A stretch of 64,000 nt of DNA from Chloroflexota bacterium. GTDB lineage: Bacteria > Chloroflexota > Anaerolineae > JAAYZQ01. The DNA is taken from assembly GCA_018606645.1 (NCBI GenBank), contig JAGVRI010000010.1:113453-177452 (forward strand). Direction: 5' to 3'. The position numbers and the translations under genes were made by a program. Of the stretch, positions 27,064 to 36,515 are shown in pieces (the first letter of the stretch is position 1; each line of letters begins with the position of its first letter). The notes under the pieces were generated by a model, which was not told the DNA's origin, did no database searches, and saw only the letters and a program-made list of their open reading frames with translations.

Positions 27064-27144
27064 TTCTCCTCCGTAGATTTGGGGGCACTCTGGCCCGCTA
27101 TCGAATACGAACTAGGCTACGCTTTCACTGAGTGCATTATCCAA

Positions 27145-27171
27145 GAGCCCATCCGAAAACGCCGGATGCTC
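27145..27171 (-). terminator. Possible hairpin between Gfo/Idh and binding protein genes
   Basis: CATCCG (27150-27155) pairs with CGGATG (27163-27168), extended by GAG/CTC past a 2-nt bulge. It lies in the 228-bp gap 27064-27291. No T-tract follows, so terminator function is uncertain. No clear promoter for the 25348 gene was found in this gap. Confidence 0.35.
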
Positions 27172-27291
27172 CCGCTGGACTGTGGTCCGCCGCGAGCGAG
27201 TCTCCGGACAGGCCTCATAGCCGACCACCTCCTTTCTCCGAACAATTCTTTGGATGCTGCTGTCATCACAAGCGTCACTGTTTTCGAGCCG

Positions 27292-28317
27292 CTACACTAT
27301 CTCCACCGGCCGACCAGTGCGGCACGATTCCTGGATGGCCAGGACCAATTGCAGAGCCAGACGCCCCTCCCTAGCTCCCACACACGGTTGCCGGCCCTGC
27401 AACAAGCAGGTCAGGAAATGGGTGAGGGATTCCCGCAGCGCGCCGACGACCTGCCCTCCCAACACCGGCCAATAGGACAGATCCGGGTGCCGGCAGCCAT
27501 CGTCCGTGCAGTGGAGCATTCGCCCGTTCACATTTTCGATATAGATGGAGCCCCGAGTCCCGATAATGTCGAACCGAGAATTCAGCCCGGCCGGATCGGT
27601 GGGAGGCGCAATCCAGCTTGTCTCCAGGTTGCCCACTGCCCCGCTTTCGAATTTCAACAGGGCCATATAGGCATCGTCGCCCATGATCTCCCGCTCTAAC
27701 CGTTTGACCGACTCGCCATAGACCCGCTTCACCTTGGAGCCGGCATACCAGGTCATGGCCTCCAGTTCATGGATGCCGGTGGAAATGAGGATGTCGGTCC
27801 ACTGGGCATAAGGCACCGGTTGTCCGGGATAGCCTCCGCCTCGCGTGCCATTGCGGCGGGCGAACATGGTCAGCACCTCGCCGATCTCCCCGGCCTGGAT
27901 GCGTTCATACGCCGCGCGGTAGGTCGGCTCAAAGTGCAGGGTGAAATTGACCATCATCTGCACCCCTGCCTTTTCCACGGCGGCGATGATCTCGTCCGCA
28001 TCTTCCAGGGTAGGAGCCATCGGCTTTTCCAGAAAGAGGTGCTTGCCGGCCTGGGCACAGGCAATCGCCGGCTCTTTGTGTTCCGCGTCCCGGGTGGCAA
28101 TCGAAACCGCTTCCACCTCTTTTTCTTTTTCCAACATCTCCCACACGTTGGTGTACCAGCGAGCCCCAAAACGATCGCCGATCTCCCGTGCCCGGGCGGG
28201 GGTGCGGCTGACCACCGCCTGAAGATCCGCCAACGGACTTTCGGCGTACACCTGGGCCTGCAACGCCCCAAACATCCCCAAACCAACAACTGCCGTCTTG
28301 ATCTTTCCTTTCACCAT
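27292..28317 (-). CDS. Gfo/Idh/MocA-family oxidoreductase
   Basis: 341 residues. The NAD(P)-binding start is IKTAVVGLGMFGALQAQVYA, and the catalytic-domain motif is FLEKPMAPT. A C-terminal beta sheet domain follows (STGIHELEAMTWY, GTRGSIYIENVNGRM). Members oxidise or reduce sugars, inositols and related polyols. The ATG at 28317 is chosen for the family start and because AAGGAGG lies just upstream; a GTG follows directly and is an alternative start with better spacing. It begins 7 nt after the MBL-fold gene. Confidence 0.9.
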   Translation of the reverse strand: MVKGKIKTAVVGLGMFGALQAQVYAESPLADLQAVVSRTPARAREIGDRFGARWYTNVWEMLEKEKEVEAVSIATRDAEHKEPAIACAQAGKHLFLEKPMAPTLEDADEIIAAVEKAGVQMMVNFTLHFEPTYRAAYERIQAGEIGEVLTMFARRNGTRGGGYPGQPVPYAQWTDILISTGIHELEAMTWYAGSKVKRVYGESVKRLEREIMGDDAYMALLKFESGAVGNLETSWIAPPTDPAGLNSRFDIIGTRGSIYIENVNGRMLHCTDDGCRHPDLSYWPVLGGQVVGALRESLTHFLTCLLQGRQPCVGAREGRLALQLVLAIQESCRTGRPVEIV

Positions 28318-28324
28318 TTCCTCC

Positions 28325-29095
28325 TTAGTCAGAGAATCGACGCACCGAGAACGCCCGGTCATGTCCCGGGATGACCAAGGTCGGACCCCACTCGACGATG
28401 CGGTCCAGGCTCCGATTGATCTCCTTGACCTGTTCTGGGGTATACCAGTGGCTCAGGGTGCGCTGGGTATACTCGGCCTGGGTCATGGCCGTGTCGCCGA
28501 GGATGGCTACGCGCTCCGTCTCCGTCTCGACCAGGACACAGAGGCTTCCCGGCGAATGGCCGGGGGTTTTGAGCACATAGACCCCTTCGTCCAAAGGCAC
28601 CAGGCCGTCCTCCAGGCTGATGGTCCGCACCTCCTTCATGATCCCGGTAAAGAGCGCGTCTACATACTGGGGCCAGTAGGTGTTCAGAGCCGCCTCCAGC
28701 TCACCCTCGCCAAGCACCAGGGTGGCGTTCCGCACCACAAAATTGGAGCCGGAATGGTCATGGTGGCAATGGGTATTGACCACCAGATCGATTTCGGCGG
28801 GGGTCACCCCTAGTTCCTTCAGCCGCGCAGCCAACATGCCATAGAACCCCATGTGGTGGTTATTCGGGTCCACCAGGATCTTCTTCTTGCCTCGGATGAG
28901 CACCGTATGGGCAATCGGTAAAAACCCCAGGTTCGAGTCGAACAGGGTATCCTTCCGGGGATCGATTCCCATCAATTTTTCGATCCCATCCAGTTGGGCT
29001 TCCGGATCGGCGCTGGCGTAATAGATGGGAGCGCCCTGATAGATGCTGAAGCGAAGGCACATCGGGGTAAAGACGATATCAACTCTTGGCGACAT
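28325..29095 (-). CDS. Metallo-beta-lactamase fold hydrolase, lactonase-like
   Basis: 256 residues. Metal motif NTHCHHDHSGSN, then LKTPGHSPGSL, AILGDTAM and IPGHDRAF. It has the N-terminal region (MCLRFSIYQGAPIYY) and spacing seen in quorum-quenching lactonase-like members, but substrate prediction is unsafe. ATG 29095 is preceded by AAGGAGG at 5 nt; an ATG at 29110 is inside that site's context and less likely. It follows the sugar permease genes in one direction. Confidence 0.85.
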   Translation of the reverse strand: MSPRVDIVFTPMCLRFSIYQGAPIYYASADPEAQLDGIEKLMGIDPRKDTLFDSNLGFLPIAHTVLIRGKKKILVDPNNHHMGFYGMLAARLKELGVTPAEIDLVVNTHCHHDHSGSNFVVRNATLVLGEGELEAALNTYWPQYVDALFTGIMKEVRTISLEDGLVPLDEGVYVLKTPGHSPGSLCVLVETETERVAILGDTAMTQAEYTQRTLSHWYTPEQVKEINRSLDRIVEWGPTLVIPGHDRAFSVRRFSD

Positions 29096-29106
29096 AGAAA
29101 CCTCCT

Positions 29107-29958
29107 TCATCCTTTCAAGGAGCCTGCGGTAATGCCCTGCTCGATACGGCGTTGGAAGATCAGGGTCAGGATCAGTACCGGCAGAATGGCGTACACCCCG
29201 GCCGCCGCCATATGGCCCAACTGGATGTCGTAGGTGGAGGTGTACTGCCCCAGGGCGACCGTGATCACTTTTAGCTTGGACGTCAAGATCAAGGGCGTCA
29301 GGAACTCGTTCCACGACATGATAAAGGCCGACACCCAGGCAGCCACCAACCCCGGCCCGGCCAGGGGAAGAATGATGTGCCAGATCACACTGAGCTGGGT
29401 GCAGCCATCCACCAGAGCCGCATCCTCGATCTCTTCGGGCACCGACTGAAAAAAGTCACGGAGAATGAGGATGACAAAGGGCGTCATCCACACCGTATAG
29501 GGCACTATCAGAGAGATGTGCGTATCCAGCAGCTTGAGCGGGCGCAGCATCATAAAGATGGGGATCAGGAACAGGATGGCCGGCAACAGGTATACCGAGA
29601 GCAACAGCGACTGCAGCAGGTTCCTTCCCGGAAAGCGAAACCGGGCAAAGGCATAGGCGGCCAGCGAAGCCAGGATGACCGTGAGCGTGGCCGCACTGCA
29701 GGCCACAATCAGACTGTTGGTGATGGCCGGCTTGATGGGGACGATGTGATTCGGGGCCAGGACATCCACATAGTTCTGCCACTTGACTGTCTTGGGAAGC
29801 CATAGCATCGGCTTGGCGTACAGCTCCAGCCGGGTGAAAAAGCTGACCCGCACCAAGGTCAAGAGAGGGAAGGCCATGACCAACCCGATAACCACCGCCA
29901 GCAGATAGGTCAGTAGCTTCGCTCCCTTTTTTTGCAGGCGATAGAGACTCGGTCCCAT
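29107..29958 (-). CDS. Carbohydrate-type ABC permease, MalG/UgpE family
   Basis: 283 residues, six membrane helices. The coupling motif is EEIEDAALVDGCTQLSVIWHIILPLAGPG. It pairs with the MalF-like permease directly upstream, whose stop codon abuts this ATG (TAA then ATG). GGAGGG lies inside the upstream gene. Substrate unknown; sugar or glycerol-phosphate-type compounds are usual in this family. Confidence 0.92.
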   Translation of the reverse strand: MGPSLYRLQKKGAKLLTYLLAVVIGLVMAFPLLTLVRVSFFTRLELYAKPMLWLPKTVKWQNYVDVLAPNHIVPIKPAITNSLIVACSAATLTVILASLAAYAFARFRFPGRNLLQSLLLSVYLLPAILFLIPIFMMLRPLKLLDTHISLIVPYTVWMTPFVILILRDFFQSVPEEIEDAALVDGCTQLSVIWHIILPLAGPGLVAAWVSAFIMSWNEFLTPLILTSKLKVITVALGQYTSTYDIQLGHMAAAGVYAILPVLILTLIFQRRIEQGITAGSLKG

Positions 29959-30957
29959 TTAGCCCTCCACCCGGCGACGGATAATAAAGTTCGCCACCAC
30001 GACGATCCCGGTCAGGAACATCAAGATGTAGGCCAACGCCGCCCCGTACCCAAAGCGCAGAAAGTCAAAGGCCTGGCGGTAGGTCCATAGATTCATCACT
30101 GTCGTCCCATACGACGGTCCGCCCTCCGTCAACGCCCAGATTTCGTCAAAGGCTTTCGTCACGAACACCGTCAGCAGGGTGGCGGTGGTGAGGAGGACCA
30201 TCCGTACATTGGGCACGGTGATGTGCCAGAACCGCTGGACTGCATTGGCCCCATCGACCTTGGCGCTTTCATAGATCTCCTGAGGGATGGTCTGGAGGCC
30301 GGCCAGGATCAAAAGGGTAACGAGGGGGATCAGGCGCCACACAGTGGCGGTGATGACGGCAAGCAACGCCAGCCTGGGATGACCGAGCCACAGCAGGTCC
30401 TGATGGATGATCCCCAGCGACCGTAAGAGACCGTTCATCGTGCCGATGTCGGCATGGTACACCAAACCCCAGGTCGTGCCATTCACGATGGGCGGAACGG
30501 CCCATGGAATGAGGATCAAGGCTCGCAGAAACCCACGGCCCTTGAACGACTGGTTAAGCACCAGAGCGGTCACCATGGAAAAGCTGATACTGAGCACCAC
30601 CACCACGATCACATACCAGATGGTGTTCCCGACAGCCTTGCGCCAGACCGGATCCTGGAAAGAACGGAGGTAGTTATCCAGGCTCAGTTGCCTGAGGTTC
30701 GCCGGATCAAACACCTTGACGATGTTGGGGTCCATTTTGGCCGGCTCAAAGCTCACGACGAACGTCACCAGGGTGGGCACCAAGTACAATGCTGTGATCA
30801 CCAACAGGGCGGGAAAGATGAAGGTATACGCCAGCCTGCGCTTGCGCCGCTCCAAGGGGCCGATGGAGGGGGGCAGCCGTCCGGCCGCTCCCCCCTTCGG
30901 CCGATTCGCTCCTTCAGGGTCCCCCCAGGTGGGCCCGGAAAAGCGCAACCGTCTCAT
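29959..30957 (-). CDS. Carbohydrate-type ABC permease, MalF/UgpA family
   Basis: 332 residues. The N-terminal ~40 residues are polar (GGAAGRLPPSIGPLERRKRRL), then six helices. The coupling loop is QEIYESAKVDGANAVQRFWHITVPNVR. It overlaps the binding protein stop as ATGA. No ATPase gene is adjacent. Confidence 0.92.
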   Translation of the reverse strand: MRRLRFSGPTWGDPEGANRPKGGAAGRLPPSIGPLERRKRRLAYTFIFPALLVITALYLVPTLVTFVVSFEPAKMDPNIVKVFDPANLRQLSLDNYLRSFQDPVWRKAVGNTIWYVIVVVVLSISFSMVTALVLNQSFKGRGFLRALILIPWAVPPIVNGTTWGLVYHADIGTMNGLLRSLGIIHQDLLWLGHPRLALLAVITATVWRLIPLVTLLILAGLQTIPQEIYESAKVDGANAVQRFWHITVPNVRMVLLTTATLLTVFVTKAFDEIWALTEGGPSYGTTVMNLWTYRQAFDFLRFGYGAALAYILMFLTGIVVVANFIIRRRVEG

Positions 30958-32396
30958 TGTGAACTGGCCCTCATCGCTTTGATCTGCTCAACCGCCGCAT
31001 CCAACGCTTCCTTGGGCTTCTTTTCCTGGCGCAGAGCGGCGTGGATCTCGCCCCGCAGGATCTCGTCCCACTGCGTGGAATCCGGGGTAAAGTAGCCCTG
31101 GTGCGGGTACTCCAGGCTCTGCGCGATCACCGGACCCTCAAACATGGCCTTGGTGATCTCTGGGTCATTGAGCAGCGACTTGTAAATGGGCGCCCAACCT
31201 GATTGCAATCCCTGGAGCTTCATCATGTCGTACGAAGACATGTGCTCAAGCCACAGCCAGGCCGCGTCCGGCCCGTGGGGTGCATAGGAAGAGATCGCCT
31301 GGTACTCGGTGCCTTCCACCGTAGCGCTGGTCTCGGCGGCAAAGTTCGGAGCAAACGCGTTCTTGTCCACAATCGCCGACTGTTCAGGGTCCTGGGCGAC
31401 ATGGGTGACAAACGGCCAGGTGATGATGAACGCGACGCGCCCACCCAGATACCCTGGGGTGAAATCAAAGACCCAGTCGTAGGTCAGGGAGGCAGGATCG
31501 ATGCACTTGTGGGTATGGAGCAGATCCACCATCCACTGCAACGCGGCCACCCCTTGCTCGCTGTTCATGATCGGTTCGCCATACGGCTCATTCTTGGTCA
31601 TGTCAAACGAATCACCGCCGTACATCTGGATTAACTGGTGGAAGGTTCCGGCGACCTGCTCACCCCATTGATCGGCAAAGCCCCAGTATTGGACTCCTCC
31701 CTCTTCAAAGGTGCACTCTTTGGCCCACTCCACAAACTCATTAATCGAGTATTTGGTCTTGTGCCATTCCTTGGGCTTTTCCGGATCCAGACCTCGTTTC
31801 TGCAGGAGCTCCGTATTCCACATCAAGATCGGGCCGCCCACCTTGTCTGGTACGGCGTAGATACGGCCCTTGAAGGCAGCCGCCTGGAAGAGGGCCTTGC
31901 CACTGACCAGGTCATCCGCTTTCTTCAGCAGGGTTTGCTCAACATAGTCGGTGAGGTCCACCAGCCATCCCCGCTCAGCCATCTCCTGGACCACGGTGGC
32001 CCACAAGGGCAGCGTATCCCAGCTCGAGGCGCCCGCCCGGTGGGCACTGATGATCTTGTCGCGATGGTCATCGGCCACGACCGTCTCGAACGTCGGTTTG
32101 ATCTTGTACTTCGCTTCAAAGGCAGGCCCCTTCGCCTGCTGAATATCGGCGTCGTGGGAGAAGAGGAGCACATTGAGCGTATCGGGCAGTTTGATTTCTG
32201 GCGTGGCGGTAGGAGCCGGCGGTTGAGTCGGAGCCACGGTGGGCGCCGCTGTCGGGCTCGGGCGGCAGGAAGTCAATATGGCGGCGATGCTCGAAGCCGA
32301 CAGGCCGGTTGCCAGGGCGTATTTGAAAAAGGTGCGCCGGCTGATACGCCCGGCATACAAATCTGCTACCAGATGATCGATCGTTTTTCCCTTCAC
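30954..32396 (-). CDS. Family 1 solute-binding lipoprotein with Tat signal
   Basis: 480 residues from GTG 32396, chosen because GGAGGAGG lies just upstream. The N terminus has the twin-arginine motif SRRTFFK (R20-R21), a hydrophobic stretch, and lipobox LTSC with C44. A Pro/Thr/Ala linker leads to a family 1 binding fold (NVLLFSHDADIQQAKGPAFEAKY, LPLWATVVQEMAERGWLVDLTDYV). Tat export suggests folding, and perhaps cofactor uptake, before export. It feeds the two permeases below it. Confidence 0.9.
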   Translation of the reverse strand: MKGKTIDHLVADLYAGRISRRTFFKYALATGLSASSIAAILTSCRPSPTAAPTVAPTQPPAPTATPEIKLPDTLNVLLFSHDADIQQAKGPAFEAKYKIKPTFETVVADDHRDKIISAHRAGASSWDTLPLWATVVQEMAERGWLVDLTDYVEQTLLKKADDLVSGKALFQAAAFKGRIYAVPDKVGGPILMWNTELLQKRGLDPEKPKEWHKTKYSINEFVEWAKECTFEEGGVQYWGFADQWGEQVAGTFHQLIQMYGGDSFDMTKNEPYGEPIMNSEQGVAALQWMVDLLHTHKCIDPASLTYDWVFDFTPGYLGGRVAFIITWPFVTHVAQDPEQSAIVDKNAFAPNFAAETSATVEGTEYQAISSYAPHGPDAAWLWLEHMSSYDMMKLQGLQSGWAPIYKSLLNDPEITKAMFEGPVIAQSLEYPHQGYFTPDSTQWDEILRGEIHAALRQEKKPKEALDAAVEQIKAMRASSQ

Positions 32397-32410
32397 GTTT
32401 CCTCCTCCAT

Positions 32411-32456
32411 GTGTAAAATAGTGTAAATTCGGTCTGATACCCAGCTTTATGTAAAT
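32411..32456. promoter_or_regulatory. TGTAAA direct repeats upstream of the Tat lipoprotein gene
   Basis: GTGTAAA occurs at 32411-32417 and 32421-32427, exactly 10 bp apart, with a third TGTAAAT at 32450-32456. They lie in the AT-rich 88-bp gap before the GTG start. Repeats at one helical turn suggest a regulator site. The regulator is unknown. Confidence 0.45.
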
Positions 32457-32484
32457 ATCTCGCTCGAATCGCACCTCCTTGTAT

Positions 32485-33615
32485 TCAGTCTGTCACGGCC
32501 AGCTTCCTGGCCAACTCCACAATGTCCACGACCCGAAGGGGGATGTCCGACCGGACGCTACTCAGCGTGCGCTTGCACTGGGGGCAGGCGGTCACGACCC
32601 ATTCCGCTCCGGTGGCCGAGGCCTGTTGCATCCGCAGTTGGGCCACCGCATGCCCGGCGGCCAGGTCCAGACTCTCCATGTTCCCCCCTCCACCGCAGCA
32701 TAACGCCTCGGCGCGGGTGTTACTCATCTCCACCAGGTGCAGGCCGTTGCTCTTCAGGAACTCGCGCGGAGGATCGTAAATCCCCGACCCCCGGCCCAGG
32801 TCACAGGGGTCGTGGTAGGTCACTTTTCCCTCCAGGGGACGCAACGGCAATCCTGCTTCGGCCAGCCACTGGGTCGAGTGGACCACTTCGACCCCCAACT
32901 CCTCGCCCAGCAGATGGGGATAGAACTCCCGCCAGGCACGGTAGCAGGACGGGCAGGTGGTCATTACCCGCCGCGCCCCAGCCTCGCGAACGGTCCGCAC
33001 ATTCGCCTGAGCCAGCGCCCGGGCTTCCGCTTCCAACCCGGCAACGTAGAGCGGATAGCCGCAGCAGACTTCATCCCTGCCGAGGACAGCATAATCGGTC
33101 CCGGCCCGTTCCATTAGCCAGGCCATGCTCTGGGGCAGGCCGTAGGCCTGGGGGTAGAAAGAAGAGACGCAGCCGACGAAATAGACCGTCTCGTGCTTGC
33201 CACCCTGAGGCGGAGCCCAATCGAGGTTCTGCCACCAGGACCGTCGGGCATCGGCTGCCTCGCCGGTCAGGTTCCCGGTGGTGGCAATGGTGCGCCCCAT
33301 CTGGGCCAGCGGCTCCGGCAGGTAGCCCTGGCGAGCCAGCTCGGTTCGCGCCTGGATCAGGATCTCATCCACCGGCACGCCGCTAGGACAGGTCACGTTG
33401 CACGCCCGGCAGCTAAAGCACTGGTACATGCTGCGCACCGCACCATCCGAGAGCGGGAGCTTGCCCTGAAGGATGGCCCGGGTCAGGCGCAATCGCCCGC
33501 GAGCCACCGCCCACTCTTCCCCGGTCGTCAAATAATAGGGACAGGTAGCCTGGCAGAAACCGCACTTGTTGCAGCGATAGAGGGCATCTTCCAATTGAAT
33601 AGTCAGGGTGTTCAT
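32485..33615 (-). CDS. glcF: Fe-S subunit of 2-hydroxyacid oxidase, GlcF-like (second copy)
   Basis: 376 residues. Two [4Fe-4S] motifs (CNKCGFCQATCP near 15 and CFSCRACNVTCP near 66) and two CCG domains (GCVSS..CCGYP..CPSC, HDPCDLG..CCGGGG..CPQC). It pairs with the GlcD-like gene 14 nt upstream. The gene order here (glcD then glcF) is opposite to that at 10950-13540. GGAGGAG precedes the ATG. Confidence 0.9.
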   Translation of the reverse strand: MNTLTIQLEDALYRCNKCGFCQATCPYYLTTGEEWAVARGRLRLTRAILQGKLPLSDGAVRSMYQCFSCRACNVTCPSGVPVDEILIQARTELARQGYLPEPLAQMGRTIATTGNLTGEAADARRSWWQNLDWAPPQGGKHETVYFVGCVSSFYPQAYGLPQSMAWLMERAGTDYAVLGRDEVCCGYPLYVAGLEAEARALAQANVRTVREAGARRVMTTCPSCYRAWREFYPHLLGEELGVEVVHSTQWLAEAGLPLRPLEGKVTYHDPCDLGRGSGIYDPPREFLKSNGLHLVEMSNTRAEALCCGGGGNMESLDLAAGHAVAQLRMQQASATGAEWVVTACPQCKRTLSSVRSDIPLRVVDIVELARKLAVTD

Positions 33616-33629
33616 GATTCTCTCCTCCT

Positions 33630-35006
33630 CTACTGGGCGACGATCTTGCCCGGGTTCAGGATGTTGTGCGGATCAAAGAGCCGTTTGATCCCCCGGGTGA
33701 TCTCGATCGCGGCCGGATTGAGTTGCCAGGGCAGATATTCCAGTTTGGTCAGGCCCACCCCGTGCTCGCCGGTCAGCGTTCCTTTCAGTTCCAACGCCGC
33801 GCTAAAGATCTCTTTTTCGATCTCGTGCTCCCGCCTCAGCTCGTCCGGGTTTCGCTCGTCAAACAGGATAAGAGGGTGGAGATTGCCGTCCCCGGCGTGG
33901 GCCAGGACGCCGATGGGGATTTCGTATTTGTTCGAGATCTCGACGATGCGGGCGACCATGGCCGGCAGCGCAGCGCGCGGCACGGTGACGTCCTGGAGCA
34001 CGACGGTGGGGCGGAACCGACCCGCCGCGCCGATCACCGTGCGCCGTGCCAGCCACAACTGATCGACTTCCTTGGCCGAGGTGGCCACCTTCCATTCGCG
34101 CACCCCGATCTGACGGCACACCTTCTCGATGGACGCCACCTCAGCATCCAGACCGGCATCAGCCCCATCCACTTCGATCAGCAGCAACGCCGCCGCGTCG
34201 GTGGGCAGCCCGACACGGACAAAGTCCTCCGCACACCGGATCAGCAGATTGTCCATCATCTCCAAGGCCGAGGGGACAATCCCGGCGGCGATGATGGCGC
34301 TGACCGTCCGACTGGCCGCATCGAGAGAATCGAACAGGACCAGCATCGTCCGCTTGCTCTGCGGCAGCGGCATGAGCCGGACGGTGATGCGGGTGACCAC
34401 CCCCAATGTCCCTTCCGAGCCGACAAACAGGCGGGTGAGGTCATAGCCGGTGGTATTCTTGACCACATTGCCCCCGGTCTCGATGACCCGCCCATCGGGA
34501 AGCACGACCTCCAGGCCGAGGATATAATTCTTGGTGACGCCGTACTTGAAGCATTTCGGCCCTCCGGCGTCTTCGGCCACGTTGCCGCCCAAGGTACAGA
34601 CCTTCATGCTCGCCGGGTCGGGCGGATAAAAAAGACCATAGGGTGCGGTGGCAGCTTGCAGGCGTTGATTGACCACGCCCGGTTCGACCTCAGCAACCAG
34701 GTTCCCGGCGTCGATGCCCAGGATCCGGTTCATTTTGGTCAGGCAGAGGACGATCCCGCCCTGCACCGGCACCGAACCGCCGCTCAGGCCCGTTCCAGCG
34801 CCCCGAGGCACGACCGGGATCCGCTCTTCGGTGGCGAGGGCCATCAGGCGCGACACCGCCTCGGTCGTCTGGGGAAAGACAACGGCTTCCGGTCGGTGCT
34901 CAGGAAAACTGGCATCATACGAATAGAGGAAGAGATCCTCATCCCGGGTCCGCACATTCTGCGGACCGACGATCTCCTCCAGATGGCGCAACACATAGTC
35001 TTTCAT
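33630..35006 (-). CDS. glcD: FAD-linked 2-hydroxyacid oxidase subunit GlcD (second copy)
   Basis: 458 residues. FAD motifs VFPQTTEAVSRLMALA, VVPRGAGTGLSGGSVP, FYPPDPASMKVCTLGGNVAEDAGG and KNTTGYDLTRLFVGSEGTLGVVTR are canonical, more so than in the first copy. C-terminal LAHAGDGNLHPLILFD and TGEHGVGLTKLEYL are present. It passes electrons to the GlcF-like protein downstream. It may use a different hydroxyacid from the copy at 10950. AAGGAG lies 8 nt before the ATG. Confidence 0.92.
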   Translation of the reverse strand: MKDYVLRHLEEIVGPQNVRTRDEDLFLYSYDASFPEHRPEAVVFPQTTEAVSRLMALATEERIPVVPRGAGTGLSGGSVPVQGGIVLCLTKMNRILGIDAGNLVAEVEPGVVNQRLQAATAPYGLFYPPDPASMKVCTLGGNVAEDAGGPKCFKYGVTKNYILGLEVVLPDGRVIETGGNVVKNTTGYDLTRLFVGSEGTLGVVTRITVRLMPLPQSKRTMLVLFDSLDAASRTVSAIIAAGIVPSALEMMDNLLIRCAEDFVRVGLPTDAAALLLIEVDGADAGLDAEVASIEKVCRQIGVREWKVATSAKEVDQLWLARRTVIGAAGRFRPTVVLQDVTVPRAALPAMVARIVEISNKYEIPIGVLAHAGDGNLHPLILFDERNPDELRREHEIEKEIFSAALELKGTLTGEHGVGLTKLEYLPWQLNPAAIEITRGIKRLFDPHNILNPGKIVAQ

Positions 35007-35024
35007 CGCGATTTCTCCTTATGT

Positions 35025-36515
35025 CTATTGCTCTGGCAGGGCGCGCCACAGCGCCTGCACCACGTCCAGAACCGGCAGGCGAACTCCCAAAGACCTGGCG
35101 CCTGCTCTCAGCGTGCGTTGACACTGAGGACAGGCAGTGATGAGCGCCTCTGCCCCGGTGTCCAACGCTTCTTGGATGCGCTCTTGAGCGATGGCGGTCA
35201 TAACCTCCGGGGAAAAGCTCTCCAGATTTCCTCCGCCCCCACAGCATAGAGCACGGTCCCGATTCCTTTTCATTTCCACCAAAACCACACCCGGAATGGA
35301 AGTCAGGAGTTGCCGTGGGGTCTCAAAGGTCTCGTTCCGGCGTCCCAAATCGCACGGATCGTGGTAGGTGACTTTCCAGGGCAGTTCTTTGAACCGGATC
35401 CTGCCGTGATCCACCAGCTCGGCTAACCACTGCGTGGCATGCAGCACCTCAATCCCGATCTCCTCTCCAGTCAAAGCGGGGTATCTCCGGTGCCAGGTAT
35501 CGTAGCAAGAAGGACAGGTCATTACCAGCCTCTTTACCCCCCTTTGCTTCATCCGTTGCAGGTTGTGGATCGCCAACTCTTTGGCCTCTTCCAGCATGCC
35601 GTTCAGGATCAGCGGATAACCGCAACACCATTCCTCTCCCCCTAACAGACCAAAACATTGATCGCACGTTGCCATCAATGTGGCAAAGCCTTGAGGAATC
35701 CCGTACATGGACGGGTATAGAGATGACACACATCCCACGAAATACAGAGTGTCCGGGTTTGAGGCGGCAGGAGCCAGGTCGGCCTGTTGACTCCATAGAA
35801 GACGAGCCTGATTTTCTTCACCAGAAATATTGTGGGCGGTGGTAATACGCTGCGCTAGCCGTTGCAACGACTGTGGCAGGCGACCCTTTCGTGTCACCTG
35901 TCTCCGGACATCCAGCGCCTCGTCGTTCGGTTTCACCCCGGCTGGACAGGCAGTCATACATTCGCCACACAGCAGACAGAAGTAGGCGCTCTCCCACGCC
36001 GTGGGCAGCATACTTTTCTGAAATCCGGCGGTTCCTGCCAACAATGCAGGGCCGAGGAACCGCTCTGGGACCTGCGCCATCACCGGACAGACCCCATCAC
36101 ACACCAGGCATTCCAAACATTCCGGCCAGGTCGGATCATCGGCGGGACGGGGTGGTACCAACGGGAAAAGGGGAGGCTGTTGCAGGACAGGCATCAGGTT
36201 GTTGCAGTACCGATCCCGATCCACAATCAGATCCTTGATCACCGGAAAATTGGGGAGAGGTTCCAACCAGATTTCCTCCTGGGTCACCAACTCCTGACAA
36301 CTTAACACCGGCTCACCATTCACCGCCACGGCGCAACTGCCACACTTGCCCATGCCGCAGGCAGAGCGAAAGCCCAGGCTCGGATCTTGCTCCTGCTGGA
36401 TAAGGCGCAGGAGATCGAGGATGGTCGCCGGCAGCTCATAGCTGACTTCATAGTCCTGATACCGCGAACCTGCTGCCTCATGGGAACGGAGAACATGAAC
36501 ACGGACCTTAGCCAT
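35025..36515 (-). CDS. SdhB/FrdB-HdrB-type fusion Fe-S protein (TfrB-like)
   Basis: 496 residues. Residues 1-110 are a plant-type [2Fe-2S] domain (C53, C58, C61, C73) as in succinate dehydrogenase/fumarate reductase B. Two [4Fe-4S] motifs follow (C133-C143 and C180-C190). Residues ~255-496 are two CCG domains (GCVSS..CCGYP..CPSC, HDPCDLG..CCGGGG..CPQC). This order matches TfrB of methanogen thiol:fumarate reductase, where the CCG part handles a disulfide. It overlaps the flavoprotein gene by 8 nt, so they form one complex. The HNISGEEN stretch links its C-terminal half to the GlcF paralogues nearby. Whether it uses a thiol or another donor is unknown. Confidence 0.85.
   Translation of the reverse strand: MAKVRVHVLRSHEAAGSRYQDYEVSYELPATILDLLRLIQQEQDPSLGFRSACGMGKCGSCAVAVNGEPVLSCQELVTQEEIWLEPLPNFPVIKDLIVDRDRYCNNLMPVLQQPPLFPLVPPRPADDPTWPECLECLVCDGVCPVMAQVPERFLGPALLAGTAGFQKSMLPTAWESAYFCLLCGECMTACPAGVKPNDEALDVRRQVTRKGRLPQSLQRLAQRITTAHNISGEENQARLLWSQQADLAPAASNPDTLYFVGCVSSLYPSMYGIPQGFATLMATCDQCFGLLGGEEWCCGYPLILNGMLEEAKELAIHNLQRMKQRGVKRLVMTCPSCYDTWHRRYPALTGEEIGIEVLHATQWLAELVDHGRIRFKELPWKVTYHDPCDLGRRNETFETPRQLLTSIPGVVLVEMKRNRDRALCCGGGGNLESFSPEVMTAIAQERIQEALDTGAEALITACPQCQRTLRAGARSLGVRLPVLDVVQALWRALPEQ

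Noticed and set aside
25333..27699. Long plus-strand open frame (788 codons) over the peptide-binding lipoprotein
   Set aside because: It mirrors a well-supported lipoprotein gene; no ribosome site and no protein motif.
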